From Candidatus Latescibacterota bacterium (GTDB taxonomy: Bacteria; Latescibacterota; UBA2968; UBA8231): a DNA stretch of 64,000 nt. Below are positions 1-8,267 of the stretch, piece by piece. The stretch lies in NCBI GenBank assembly GCA_022820485.1, contig JAJEFJ010000001.1, positions 94,112-158,111 on the forward strand, written 5' to 3'. Position numbers and translations under genes: made by a program. Positions within the stretch are counted from its first letter, which is position 1; each line of letters begins with the position of its first letter. The notes beneath the pieces were generated by a model. That model saw only the letters and a program-made list of their open reading frames with translations. It was not told where the DNA came from and searched no databases.

Positions 1-630
1 CCAAACCTCGCGCCGGATCTGTTGCACCTGAAAGGAGATCGTGTCGTTGACGATAGAGGTGCTGCCCAGCCCTTGCAACAAAAAGCCCGTGGCCGCATGC
101 AGCGAATCCCCCGGCACGTGCGCGTGGTCGTTGAACACGGCTAGCTCCCCAAGCGCTGGCTCGCGATTGAAACCCGCGATGTGCAGGTGCTCGCCCTTGG
201 CCGTCAACAGCCCCCATTCCATCTTGTACACTGCGATCAAAGGCTGGCCCGTCTCGGTAATGGCAAAGGCCGAGCGCCGCTGTGGGATGCGGATGAGATT
301 GCCGGACTCGATGTACAATCCGGCTGGCTGGCTGGATTCGCCGGGGAATAAAAAGTCCCCGTTTATGGCCGCTAAGGCACCGGCGGCCAAACTACTGGTC
401 TTTTGCGCCTCTCCCTGCTTGGCGGTGCGCACTCGAATGCCCGCCGCCCAAGAGCGCGGCAGATCCACTTCCACCACATGGATCCGCCACGGCCCTTCGG
501 GCACGTGAATCTTGTGGTACACCACCCCAGGGGCTATTTCTTCGGTGTTTTCTTGGGTGCAACTCCAACTCAAGGACCACGCGAAAAGCGCGATGAAGAG
601 ACGAGTAGAAGCCCTATGCGATATAGCCAA
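1..630 (-). CDS. Phosphodiester glycosidase-domain (NAGPA-like) lipoprotein, 5' part
   Basis: The reading frame leaves the window at position 1, so only the first 210 codons are seen. The protein has a short hydrophobic leader (RLFIALFAWSLSWSC) ending in a possible but imperfect lipobox cysteine at residue 24. It then reads WRIHVVEVDLPRSW, a conserved-looking LAAINGDFLFPG segment and GLYIESGNLIR. That pattern is typical of the NAGPA/phosphodiester glycosidase family (PF09992), which cleaves sugar phosphodiesters and is common in exported polysaccharide-related proteins. An in-frame TGA lies just upstream and no ATG is available. I chose a TTG at 630 because GAGGT sits 9 bases before it. The gene diverges from the oxidoreductase that starts at 794. 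Family call is by motif only; the exact start is uncertain. Confidence 0.68.
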   Translation of the reverse strand, partial: MAISHRASTRLFIALFAWSLSWSCTQENTEEIAPGVVYHKIHVPEGPWRIHVVEVDLPRSWAAGIRVRTAKQGEAQKTSSLAAGALAAINGDFLFPGESSQPAGLYIESGNLIRIPQRRSAFAITETGQPLIAVYKMEWGLLTAKGEHLHIAGFNREPALGELAVFNDHAHVPGDSLHAATGFLLQGLGSTSIVNDTISFQVQQIRREVW

Positions 631-793
631 AAGAAGTGTACCTCAGCGGCAAGGGGACGAGCGGTGCGCTATGGCACCCCTCGTTAAAACCGACCAAAAG
701 TAGCCCTGTGCTCAAACCGTGTCAATTTTCTCCGGCGACTGGCCCGGCCGCAGGCCAAGCCCTTTATTTAAGAGAAAAAGAGAAAGGACGCCA

Positions 794-1801
794 ATGAAAG
801 CTATACTCGTAGGGTTGGGCGGCCGGGGCCGCTATTGGCTCGGTCAGTGCCAACAGCAGACAGGCGTCGAGGTAGCAGCTTGCGTCGAGCCTTTTGCGCC
901 CAACCGCCAGCGCGCGACAGCCGACCACGGCGTTGCCGCCGACCGGATATACGACGACCTCGGCCAAGCTCTCGACTCTGTCCAAGCCGACTTCGTCCTC
1001 GACGTGACGCCGCCAGCCATCCACGAAGAAATCGCCATGCAGACCTTTGCCGCCGGCCTGCACCTGCTCGGAGAAAAGCCGCTCAGCGACGATTACCAAG
1101 CCGCCCGGCGCGTGGTGGAGGCCGGCACCCGCGCCGGCGTCGCGCACATGATCACCCAGAACTACCGGTTCAACGGCCTGCCGCGCACGACCCGCCGCCT
1201 GCTCACCGAGGACCTCATCGGCCCGGTCGGCCAGCTCGATGTCTCGCTCTACGTCAATTGGGCCGACTCGCCCGGCTCGCACTACGTCACCGAGCCGTAT
1301 ATGTTCCTCACCGACATGGGCATTCACCACTTCGACATGATGCGCTATACCCTCGGCCAAGACCCTGTGAGCGCGCACGCCCTCACCTGGAACCTCCCTT
1401 GGGGCTGGCACCGTGGCGACGCCGCTCAGATGATCCTCTTCCGCTTTGCCAATGGCACAGTCGCCACCCACCGCGGCATCGGCTGCACGGTCGGGCACGT
1501 GCCGGCTGGGCACAACGGCGAGTGGCGCTACGAGGGGCCGTGCGGCACCCTGACGTGGGAGGGCTTCGACCTGTACCACACTCACTCGCACCGCGCCGAT
1601 CCCAAAATTCGCCAGCAAATCCCTCTCGACGACGACGGCGGCCAAGACCAAAACCCCGTGCTGCGGGAATTCGTCGCCGCCATAGAAGAGGGCCGCACGC
1701 CCGAGTGCAATGCAGCCGACAACCTCAAGTCCATGGCCATGGTTTTTGCGGCAGTCAAAAGCGCGATGGAAGGACGCGAAGTATCCATCGCCGAGTTATA
1801 G
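794..1801 (+). CDS. Gfo/Idh/MocA family oxidoreductase
   Basis: A 335-residue NAD(P)-dependent sugar or sugar-acid dehydrogenase-like protein. The N-terminal Rossmann motif is GLGGRG in MKAILVGLGGRGRYW. The family's EKP motif (LLGEKPLSDD) follows, and the C-terminal domain carries the D-x-x-x-H-type active-site segment (LTDMGIHHFDMMRY). The open frame extends upstream to 719, but the start at 794 is preferred because AAGGA lies 7 bases before it and the Rossmann strand begins immediately. The substrate cannot be read from sequence. It leads a run of plus-strand catabolic genes with an isomerase and a dioxygenase, which suggests oxidation of a carbohydrate or inositol-like compound (inference). 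Confidence 0.88.
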   Translation: MKAILVGLGGRGRYWLGQCQQQTGVEVAACVEPFAPNRQRATADHGVAADRIYDDLGQALDSVQADFVLDVTPPAIHEEIAMQTFAAGLHLLGEKPLSDDYQAARRVVEAGTRAGVAHMITQNYRFNGLPRTTRRLLTEDLIGPVGQLDVSLYVNWADSPGSHYVTEPYMFLTDMGIHHFDMMRYTLGQDPVSAHALTWNLPWGWHRGDAAQMILFRFANGTVATHRGIGCTVGHVPAGHNGEWRYEGPCGTLTWEGFDLYHTHSHRADPKIRQQIPLDDDGGQDQNPVLREFVAAIEEGRTPECNAADNLKSMAMVFAAVKSAMEGREVSIAEL

Positions 1802-1855
1802 ACTGACTCTTGCTCTATTGCCACCTCTTGCCACTAACCCCTCTTTAATAGGCTT

Positions 1856-3235
1856 ATGACCCTGCATCTTTTTGATACCTATGCCCGCCAAGAGCGCCCC
1901 TTCACACCGCTCGCACCGCCCCAAGTCCGCCTGTATGCCTGCGGCCCGACCGTGTACAACTACCAGCACATCGGCAACCTGCGCACCTATATCTTCGAGG
2001 ACATTCTGCGGCGCACCCTCGAATACAGCGGCTATGAGGTCCACCACGTCGTCAACATCACCGACGTGGGGCACCTGACCTCCGACGCGGACACCGGTGA
2101 GGACAAGATGGAGGCCGGTGCACGGCGCACCGGCCTGACGGCTTGGGAAATCGCCGAGCGCTACACTGCGGATTTCCAAGAAAAGCTCGACTGGCTCAAC
2201 GTGCTCGCACCCCACGTCTGGTGCCGGGCCACCGACCACATCCACGAGCAGATTGCCGTCATCGCCGCCATCGAGGAAAAAGGCTATACGTACCGCACAG
2301 ACGACGGCCTGTACTTCGACACCTCGCGCCTGAACGACTACGGCCATCTCGCGCGCCTCAACATCGAGGGCCTACAAGGCGGCCAGCGCGTCGACCTCGG
2401 GCAGAAGCGCCGCATCACGGACTTTGCGCTATGGAAGTTCAGCCCAGCAGACGAGCAGCGGCAGATGGAATGGGACAGCCCGTGGGGGCGCGGATTTCCC
2501 GGCTGGCACATCGAATGCACGGCCATGGCGGCCAAGTACTTGGGACCGTACTTCGACATCCACTGCGGCGGCGAAGATCACATCCCGGTCCACCACACCA
2601 ACGAGATCGCCCAATCCCAAGCCCGCTACGACACGCGGCTAGCCGAATTCTGGCTCCACGGCGCGTTTCTGCAGCTCGACGGCGAGAAGATGTCCAAGTC
2701 GAGCGGCGATTTTCTGCGCCTCGAATCCCTCATCGAAGAAGGCTACGACCCCCTCGCCTACCGCTTTTTCTGCCTCGGAGCGCGCTACCGCGCCAAGCTC
2801 TCCTTCACTTGGGAAAGTCTCAGCGGCGCGGCCACGGCCCTCGACCGGCTGCGCGCCGCCGCCCACGCTTGGGGCGAGCCTTCAGAACCCGACGACCGCT
2901 ACGTAGCCGAGTTCAAAGAGCGCGTCGAGGACGACCTCAACATGCCGCGCGTCCTCGCCCTGTGCTGGGAGCTCGTGGCCGACGATCTCCCCGACGCCAC
3001 CAAGAAGGCCACGCTCCTGCACTTCGACCAAGTCATGGGCTTGGGGCTGGCCGAGTGGACGCCGCAAGAGGAGGCCATACCCGACGCGATTCACGCGCTC
3101 GCCGCCCAGCGCCAACAAGCCCGTGACGCCAAGGACTGGGCCACGGCCGACGCCCTGCGCGACGAAATCGCCGCGGCCGGCTACGAAATCGAAGACACCC
3201 CCCAAGGCCCCAACATCCGCCCGCTCAAAACTTAA
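1856..3235 (+). CDS. cysS: Cysteinyl-tRNA synthetase
   Basis: Class I aminoacyl-tRNA synthetase charging tRNA-Cys, 459 residues, a full-length size for bacterial CysRS. The first zinc ligand and nucleotide-binding HIGH-like region are seen as YACGPTVYNYQHIGNLR (C29). Further metal-site residues lie in GWHIECTAMAA and HHTNEIAQ, and the KMSKS loop is GEKMSKSSGDFL. The C-terminal tail (QQARDAKDWATADALRDEI) is the usual helical anticodon-recognition end. It is a housekeeping gene sitting between metabolic genes, with 54 bases separating it from the oxidoreductase. Its stop codon lies inside a 10-bp direct repeat that flanks a small AT-rich tandem repeat downstream. Confidence 0.97.
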   Translation: MTLHLFDTYARQERPFTPLAPPQVRLYACGPTVYNYQHIGNLRTYIFEDILRRTLEYSGYEVHHVVNITDVGHLTSDADTGEDKMEAGARRTGLTAWEIAERYTADFQEKLDWLNVLAPHVWCRATDHIHEQIAVIAAIEEKGYTYRTDDGLYFDTSRLNDYGHLARLNIEGLQGGQRVDLGQKRRITDFALWKFSPADEQRQMEWDSPWGRGFPGWHIECTAMAAKYLGPYFDIHCGGEDHIPVHHTNEIAQSQARYDTRLAEFWLHGAFLQLDGEKMSKSSGDFLRLESLIEEGYDPLAYRFFCLGARYRAKLSFTWESLSGAATALDRLRAAAHAWGEPSEPDDRYVAEFKERVEDDLNMPRVLALCWELVADDLPDATKKATLLHFDQVMGLGLAEWTPQEEAIPDAIHALAAQRQQARDAKDWATADALRDEIAAAGYEIEDTPQGPNIRPLKT

Positions 3236-3301
3236 CCGAACGTTCATGTAATAGACGCAATTCGTAATTCGTAATTCATAATTCGTAATTCTAACCGAAC
3301 G
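3233..3301. repeat. Tandem AATTCGT-type repeat bracketed by 10-bp direct repeats
   Basis: Positions 3259-3291 hold repeated AATTCGT/AATTCAT units, very AT-rich against GC-rich surroundings. The block is bounded by two identical TAACCGAACG copies (3233-3242 and 3292-3301). The first copy contains the cysS stop codon and the second lies just before the next start codon. The arrangement looks like a small duplication or insertion. Similar AATTCGTAATTC strings are known as dispersed intergenic repeats in several bacteria. Confidence 0.7.
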
Positions 3302-3308
3302 GACTCCC

Positions 3309-4796
3309 ATGTCCCGCATCCTCGTCGCCGAGTGCAAGCAAGAAATCTCCTCCTTCAACCCGGTCATCGGCACGTACGACAACTTCTCCATCCGCCGTGG
3401 CCCCGAGTTGCTCACCTATCACCAAGGTCGCGAGACCGAGCTGTGCGGTGCCTTACAGGTTTTCGCCGACAGCCACATCGACGTCATCCCCACGTACGGG
3501 GCCGTCGCCCCCTCGGCCGGGCCTTTAGACCAACAGGACTTCGAGCGCCTTGCCGCCGAACTACTCGACGCGGTCACACCACACCTAGCCGAAGCCGACG
3601 GTATGTACTTCTGCCTGCACGGTGCCATGGGCTGCACCGAGGAACTCGACCCAGAAGGCTACTTGCTGCAACAGATTCGCCACGCTGCCGGCCCCGACTT
3701 CCCCATCGTGATCTCGCAAGACCTTCACGGCATCCTCACCCACCGCATGCTGGAGCACTCAAACGGCCTCGCCATTTATCACACCTATCCGCACGTCGAT
3801 TTGGCCGACACCGGCCGCCGCGCCGCGTACTTGCTCCTCCAAGTCCTCGCCGGCGCGCAGCCCGTGGTGGCCCGCGTGCGAGTGCCCGCGCTCGTGCGTG
3901 GCAATGAGCTAATCACCGCCTCCGGCGTGTACGGCGAGACCATCCGCTACTGCCAAGCCCTAGAGGAACAGCCCGACATTCTCGCCGCTGGCATGATGAT
4001 CGGCAACCCATTCACCGATGTGCCCGAGCTGTGCTCCCAAGCCATCGTCGTGGCCGATGCCGACCCCGACCTCGCCCGCAACGAGGCTCTCCACCTTGCC
4101 ACTGACTTCTGGGAACGCCGCGCCCTCATGCAGCCCGACCTCGTATCCGTCGAAGACGCCGTGGCCCAAGCCCCCCAATACAGCGGTCCGGTACTCTTCA
4201 CCGACGCGGCCGACGCCCCCTCCTCGGGCGCAACCGGCGACAGCAACGTGCTGCTCCAAGCCCTGCACGCTAGCGGCTACTCCGGCCAAGTGCTCGCACC
4301 GCTAGTAGATGCACCCGCCGCGTACATGGCCCACGACGCCGGACTCGGCGCACGCATTCACGTAGTCTTGGGAGGCTCGCTCGATTCGCGCTTTGCCCCG
4401 CTCGACCTAGAGGTAGAAGTCACCCAACTCGGCGATGGCGAATATCTCTGCGAATCTTGGAACACGCCCCAACACGCCGGCCCTACAGCCGTGCTGGAAA
4501 GCGACAACCTCACCATCGTCTGCGTCAGCCGCTCGGTGCCCTTTATCGATCGCTCGGTCTTTATCGCCCACGACATCAACCCCAAGGACTACGATCTCAT
4601 CGTCATCAAGTCGCCGCACTGCCAATGGCACTTTTTCGACGAATGGGCCGAGATAAACTTCAACGTCGATGCCCCCGGCTCGACCAGCGCGAACTTGCCC
4701 ACCCTCGGGCACCGCGTCTGCCAGCGTCCCATGTACCCCCTCGAACTCGATGCCCCTTTTACCCCGGTCGCCGAAATGTTCGGCACAGGAGCCTAG
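3309..4796 (+). CDS. M81 family metallopeptidase (MlrC-like)
   Basis: A 495-residue protein matching the MlrC/M81 family in length and layout. It has an N-terminal start typical of the family (RILVAECKQEISSFNP), then YFCLHGAMG, and the metal-site region VISQDLHGILTHRM with AIYHTYPHVDLADTGRRA, where Asp and His residues would bind zinc. MlrC was named for breakdown of linear microcystin, but most homologues sit in catabolic clusters and their substrates are unknown. It is followed after three bases by a hydroxypyruvate-isomerase-like gene, so the two are probably co-transcribed. The start follows the repeat block directly and no strong ribosome-binding site is seen. Confidence 0.88.
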   Translation: MSRILVAECKQEISSFNPVIGTYDNFSIRRGPELLTYHQGRETELCGALQVFADSHIDVIPTYGAVAPSAGPLDQQDFERLAAELLDAVTPHLAEADGMYFCLHGAMGCTEELDPEGYLLQQIRHAAGPDFPIVISQDLHGILTHRMLEHSNGLAIYHTYPHVDLADTGRRAAYLLLQVLAGAQPVVARVRVPALVRGNELITASGVYGETIRYCQALEEQPDILAAGMMIGNPFTDVPELCSQAIVVADADPDLARNEALHLATDFWERRALMQPDLVSVEDAVAQAPQYSGPVLFTDAADAPSSGATGDSNVLLQALHASGYSGQVLAPLVDAPAAYMAHDAGLGARIHVVLGGSLDSRFAPLDLEVEVTQLGDGEYLCESWNTPQHAGPTAVLESDNLTIVCVSRSVPFIDRSVFIAHDINPKDYDLIVIKSPHCQWHFFDEWAEINFNVDAPGSTSANLPTLGHRVCQRPMYPLELDAPFTPVAEMFGTGA

Positions 4797-4799
4797 CTT

Positions 4800-5561
4800 A
4801 TGCCTGCCATCAAACAATCCGTCTGCTTCAATCCCTTCACTGGCAGCGGCCTCAGTCCGCAGGAATTGGTCGCGGCCGCCGCCCGCATCGGCTACCAATC
4901 CGTAGAGATGGCTTCGCAGGAACACTGGCCGCTCGTCCAAGACCACGGCCTCGCCATCGCCATCGTCTCCGGCCACGCTTCTCTGCCCGACGGCCTCAAC
5001 AAGCCCGAAAACCACGACCGCATCGAAGACGAACTCCTCGCCAACATCGACCTCGCCGTTGAATGCGGCATCCCCTCGCTGATTTGCTTTTCCGGCAACT
5101 GCGAGGGCCGGTCCTCAGAAGAGGGCCTCGCCAACTGCGTCGCTGGCCTGCGCCGCGTCACCGGTGCCGCCGAGGAAAAAGGCATCACCCTCTGCATGGA
5201 ATTGCTCAACTCGCGCGTCAACCATCCCGACTACCAGTGCGACCATACCGCTTGGGGCGTGGCCCTCTGTCGGGCCGTCGGTTCGCCCCGTTTCAAGCTG
5301 CTCTACGACATCTACCACATGCAGATCATGGAAGGCGATCTCATCCGCAACATCACCGACCACATCGACTGCATCGGCCACTTCCACACCGCCGGCAACC
5401 CCGGCCGCCAAGACCTCGACGACCAGCAGGAGATCTACTACCCACCGATTATGCAGGCCATCGCCGCTACTTCCTACGATGGCTACGTCGGCCACGAGTA
5501 CCGACCCAAGGGCGATGCCATTGACTCACTCGAACACGCCTTCTCCGTCTGCGATGTCTAA
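4800..5561 (+). CDS. Hydroxypyruvate isomerase-like TIM-barrel enzyme
   Basis: A 253-residue protein of the xylose isomerase-like TIM-barrel superfamily, closest by pattern to hydroxypyruvate isomerase (Hyi). Expected catalytic and metal residues are seen in order: Glu in LCMELLNSRVNHP, Asp/His in LLYDIYHMQIMEGDL, His in IGHFHTAGNPGRQ and the final Glu in YVGHEYRP. These enzymes interconvert hydroxypyruvate and tartronate semialdehyde, or related keto/aldo sugars. It begins three bases after the MlrC-like gene. The exact substrate is not shown by sequence; other sugar epimerases share the fold. Confidence 0.85.
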   Translation: MPAIKQSVCFNPFTGSGLSPQELVAAAARIGYQSVEMASQEHWPLVQDHGLAIAIVSGHASLPDGLNKPENHDRIEDELLANIDLAVECGIPSLICFSGNCEGRSSEEGLANCVAGLRRVTGAAEEKGITLCMELLNSRVNHPDYQCDHTAWGVALCRAVGSPRFKLLYDIYHMQIMEGDLIRNITDHIDCIGHFHTAGNPGRQDLDDQQEIYYPPIMQAIAATSYDGYVGHEYRPKGDAIDSLEHAFSVCDV

Positions 5562-5590
5562 AACTCCGGCGCTCGTCGCAGGGGGCAAAG

Positions 5591-5622
5591 TTATCCGCAG
5601 ATGAACGCAGATGAACACAGAG
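5591..5622. repeat. Dispersed CGCAGATGAACGCAGATG-type repeat
   Basis: Two near-copies of GCAGATGAACRCAGA lie in tandem just upstream of, and across, the first possible ATG of the TauD-like gene. A related string in the other orientation (CTGCGTCTATCTGCGTCCAT) occurs at 54218-54240. Strings of this type recur in intergenic DNA of many environmental bacteria and are not coding. This argues that the ATG at 5611 is not the real start. Confidence 0.6.
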
Positions 5623-5637
5623 CGGGATGATTCTCAA

Positions 5638-6450
5638 ATGGCCTGTGAGATAACAGTCGCGCCCACCGGCGGCGCACTCGGTGCTGAGATCAAGGGTTGC
5701 GACCTGTCCGCACCGCTCGCGCCCGACCAAGTCGCGCAGGTACGCCAGGCACTGCTCGATCACGGCGTGGTCTTCTTTCGCCAGCAGCAACTCAGCGACG
5801 AGGACCAGGTGCGTTTCACCGCGTACTTTGGCAAACCCGTACCGCACGTGCGCAAGCAGCGCCCACGGCGAGTCAAGGAGATTTTCCTCATCTCCAATGT
5901 CAAAGAAAACGGCGAGCCAATCGGCGAACTAGGCGACGAACTGATCCCCTTCCACTCGGATCTTTCCTACCTCCAGCGCCCCGGCACTCTGTCGGTACTC
6001 TACGCGGTGGAGATTCCCTCGCAAGGCGGCCAGACCCAGTGGTGCAATTGCACCGCTGCCTACGAAGCACTCGACAACACTTGGAAAGCTCGCCTCAAGG
6101 GAATGCGCGCCGTGCATCGCCACTACGTCGAAGCGCAAAATCCTCCCGAGCACATCGCCCACCCCATCGTCCGCACCCATCCCGAAACAGGTCGCCGCTC
6201 GCTCTACGTAGGGCCGCACCTGACCAAATACGTAGTTGGCCTCAGCCGCCAAGACAGCGACGCCCTGCTCGGCAAACTGTACGCCCATCTCGAACAGCCG
6301 CGCTTCATCTGGACCCATGAGTGGCAAGTCGGCGACCTCGTCCTCTTCGACAACCGCCCGACCATGCACCGCCGCCTCGCCTTCCCCCCAGACCAGCGCC
6401 GCCTGATGAAACGCACTCAGGTTTTCAACGACGAAATACCTGTGGAATGA
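5638..6450 (+). CDS. TauD/TfdA-family Fe(II)/2-oxoglutarate dioxygenase
   Basis: A 270-residue oxygenase of the TauD/TfdA family, which hydroxylates small acids (taurine, aryloxyacetates, carnitine precursors) using Fe(II) and 2-oxoglutarate. The iron triad is visible: H106 and D108 in IPFHSDLSYL, and H244 in LVLFDNRPTMHRR. The downstream arginine of RRLMKRTQVF fits the 2-oxoglutarate-binding Arg. The N-terminus (GALGAEIKGCDLS) is also typical. An ATG at 5611 is open in frame but lies in a dispersed repeat, so I prefer 5638. The substrate is unknown; context is a catabolic gene run. Confidence 0.87.
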   Translation: MACEITVAPTGGALGAEIKGCDLSAPLAPDQVAQVRQALLDHGVVFFRQQQLSDEDQVRFTAYFGKPVPHVRKQRPRRVKEIFLISNVKENGEPIGELGDELIPFHSDLSYLQRPGTLSVLYAVEIPSQGGQTQWCNCTAAYEALDNTWKARLKGMRAVHRHYVEAQNPPEHIAHPIVRTHPETGRRSLYVGPHLTKYVVGLSRQDSDALLGKLYAHLEQPRFIWTHEWQVGDLVLFDNRPTMHRRLAFPPDQRRLMKRTQVFNDEIPVE

Positions 6451-6608
6451 ATAACTGACGTTGCTCAGCTTTTGTCCCCAATCCCCCATTCCTGTATCCT
6501 TTCCGCTACACTCCAACGCCTCATATCCTTTCCTCCCCTCTGAAACACCGCCGTGGCACGATTCTTGCCTGTTGCAGTACCATCCCACCCGCAACCAAGG
6601 CATGGCTC

Positions 6609-7496
6609 ATGGCTGGATTCGATACTATCGCCAAGCACCTCATCCACACCTACCCTCACGACTTCGCCCGCTTCGCCCTCCAACAAGACGACCTTGAGGT
6701 CCTCGATGTACTCGACACCGAGCAACCCACCGTCGAAGCCCACCGCACCGATAGCCTCATCCGCGTGCGCATCAGCGACGAGGAGGCGTTGATGCATCAT
6801 GAATTTCAAACCACCGACAGCCAACCACCCATGCCGAAGCGCATGGCCGGCTATATCGGGTGGTGCATCCAACAGTACGGCCTGCCGATCTATTACAACG
6901 TCATTTATCTGCGTCCCGAAGCTGGCCGTACCGATCCGGGATACTATCTCCAAGAGCGGCACGGCTACCGCGTGTTAGTGCAGTACAAGGTGATTCGGCT
7001 GATTGAGATAGACGGCCAAGGCATTCTCGACGCAGGGCATGTGGGCTTGCTACCGTTTGCGCCGTTGATGCAGCGTCCGACGGGGGTGGATGCTGAGGCG
7101 TGGCTGCGCCAGTGTGTGAACCGGGCGCAAGAGGTGCCCATGGACGAGCCCCTCAAGGCGACTTACTTGGCCGATCTTGCCATTTTGAGCGGTTTGGTGT
7201 ATAAATCAGAGACCATTATGACCATCATCGCGGAGGAGACCATGTACGAATCGTCGGTAGTGCAGTATTTCACGGAAAAGGGCATTAAGCAAGGCATCGA
7301 GCAAGGCGGCAGAGAACGCGCCATTGAAGCCCTGCTCGACGTGCTAGATATCCGCTTTGGGCTGGTCGCGTCGGATCCGTTGACCGCCCGTATTGGGACC
7401 ATTGACGATGTGCAGCGTCTCAAGCAGTTGCATCGGGCGGCCATACAAGTCCCAAGCCTCGAAGCCTTTACGGACCTATTAGACGCCGACGAGTAG
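6609..7496 (+). CDS. Rpn/PD-(D/E)XK nuclease-like protein
   Basis: A 295-residue protein resembling the Rpn (recombination-promoting nuclease, formerly transposase_31-like) group common in cyanobacteria and other environmental bacteria. The nuclease core is suggested by Asp in HRTDSLIRVR followed by E-x-Q in LMHHEFQTTD, the usual D...ExQ form of the PD-(D/E)XK fold. A helical segment follows (KGIKQGIEQGGRERAIEAL), which is typical of the C-terminal half of these proteins. It is followed by a strong bidirectional hairpin at 7558. Such genes are often multicopy and mobile-like; no terminal repeats were found here. Confidence 0.7.
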   Translation: MAGFDTIAKHLIHTYPHDFARFALQQDDLEVLDVLDTEQPTVEAHRTDSLIRVRISDEEALMHHEFQTTDSQPPMPKRMAGYIGWCIQQYGLPIYYNVIYLRPEAGRTDPGYYLQERHGYRVLVQYKVIRLIEIDGQGILDAGHVGLLPFAPLMQRPTGVDAEAWLRQCVNRAQEVPMDEPLKATYLADLAILSGLVYKSETIMTIIAEETMYESSVVQYFTEKGIKQGIEQGGRERAIEALLDVLDIRFGLVASDPLTARIGTIDDVQRLKQLHRAAIQVPSLEAFTDLLDADE

Positions 7497-7557
7497 GCTG
7501 AGTAGAGGCTCTTCGTAAGGGAACTATATAGCTAAGTTACCAGAATAGGCACAGAAA

Positions 7558-7590
7558 GGCCCCGGTAGCGAGAAACTACCGGGGCCTTTT
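7558..7590 (+). terminator. Rho-independent terminator, probably bidirectional
   Basis: A perfect 11-bp stem (GGCCCCGGTAG with CTACCGGGGCC) and 7-base loop, followed by TTTT on the plus strand and by CTTT on the opposite strand after a CC. It ends the Rpn-like gene rightward. It also overlaps the stop codon of the small minus-strand gene at 7576-7725, so it probably serves both converging transcripts. Confidence 0.85.
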
Positions 7591-7725
7591 CCGCGTCTGG
7601 CGCTGGAGGGGCTTAGGGGGGCGGGCATTCTCACAGATGCGCCGCGCTATCTCTTCGGGCGTGGCGTTGATGCGGAGGACCCTTGTCTCAGGCCGTCCCC
7701 GTCGAGGGCTATCTTTCTTAGACAT
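7576..7725 (-). CDS. Small basic protein, function unknown
   Basis: A 49-residue protein (MSKKDSPRRGRPETRVLRIN... ending TRKRPR) with many Arg/Lys residues and an RRGRPETRVLRI opening that looks nucleic-acid binding. It has an excellent ribosome-binding site: TAAGGAGCTAGTC directly before the ATG. The same TAAGGAGCTAG string precedes the neighbouring broken gene at 8007, so the two are probably parts of one operon. The stop codon lies within the terminator stem. No known family recognised. Confidence 0.7.
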   Translation of the reverse strand: MSKKDSPRRGRPETRVLRINATPEEIARRICENARPPKPLQRQTRKRPR

Positions 7726-7740
7726 GACTAGCTCCTTACT

Positions 7741-8007
7741 CTATGGTTTAGGGGCGTGGCCTTCGAGGTGGGCATCTATGCGGCGATTAAGCTCATCTAT
7801 GCGGTTGCCCAAGCTCTTTATATAGCAGTCCTAAATGATTTGAAAGCATGCGTTCATCAGCCCGGTCTCTTTTACCTATGCGTCATTCCCGCGCAAGCGG
7901 GAATCCAGTCTTGAATGATTTAGGGTTGCTATATCAGCGTGTAGAAATCGCCAAACGGCTATTATGGCGGCGAGCAGTACGGCAGGGGTGATGTACTCAG
8001 ATAACAT
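7741..8007 (-). pseudogene. Small membrane/coiled-coil protein gene split by a MITE-like insertion
   Basis: Removing 111 bases (7822-7932) restores a 51-residue frame. It reads MLSEYITPAVLLAAIIAVWR (one membrane helix) and then FLHADI joined to KSLGNRIDELNRRIDAHLEG (a heptad-like, probably coiled-coil end). With the insertion, translation from the ATG stops after 43 residues, the last 17 encoded by the element. The ATG is preceded by TAAGGAGCTAGCC, nearly identical to the leader of the next gene. Function is unknown; one TM plus a short coiled coil recalls small phage accessory or lysis proteins (inference). Confidence 0.75.
7822..7932. mobile_element. MITE-like element with imperfect ~24-bp terminal inverted repeats
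   Basis: The left end reads TATAGCAGTCCTAAATGATT and the right end, reverse-complemented, reads TATAGCAACCCTAAATCATT, so the ends are imperfect inverted repeats. Inside is a CATTCCCGC...GCGGGAATCC hairpin. The boundaries allow a TA target duplication, but AT-palindromic ends make the exact edge ambiguous by a few bases. Deleting it restores a gene. It has no coding capacity for a transposase. A related end is at 63847-63885 and a diverged end at 54161. Confidence 0.75.
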
Positions 8008-8055
8008 GGCTAGCTCCTTATGAATGGTACAGAGGTATAATAAAAAATATAGGAC

Positions 8056-8247
8056 TTACGCAAGCGCCATTGGAATAGCAGGATTTTTGAGTTGCTGTCT
8101 CACGTAGTCAGCAAGCCCCCCGTATTTGACCTGATAAATGGTTTGTCCTGTTTGGTAGGCCACCTCTCGATTTTTAATCCGTATTCTTCTGGTTTCCCTA
8201 TGAGAAGCGTTACCAGAAAATCCCGATTTGGGGCAAACCCGTCGTTT
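8056..8247 (-). other. Open stretch without start codon, possible gene remnant
   Basis: About 63 codons are open on the minus strand between stops, reading KNREVAYQTGQTIYQVKYGG and ending PAIPMALA. There is no ATG/GTG/TTG near the beginning; the first candidate is a GTG midway. A 62-codon open frame also exists on the plus strand (8092-8280), but neighbours are all on the minus strand and it has no ribosome-binding site. I treat the region as a probable remnant. Its downstream end contains AGGACTTACGCA, a string often seen at mobile-element ends. Confidence 0.25.
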
Positions 8248-8267
8248 TCAAGTAACTATACAAGCCC

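Noticed and set aside
41..508. 155-codon plus-strand frame at the window start
   Set aside because: It is antisense to the phosphodiester-glycosidase frame, has low-complexity shadow composition and no family resemblance.
764..1651. 295-codon minus-strand frame
   Set aside because: It lies opposite the Gfo/Idh gene, which has clear motifs. Long antisense frames are expected at this GC content.
7637..7825. 62-codon plus-strand frame
   Set aside because: It is opposite two minus-strand small genes with strong ribosome-binding sites and runs into the MITE.
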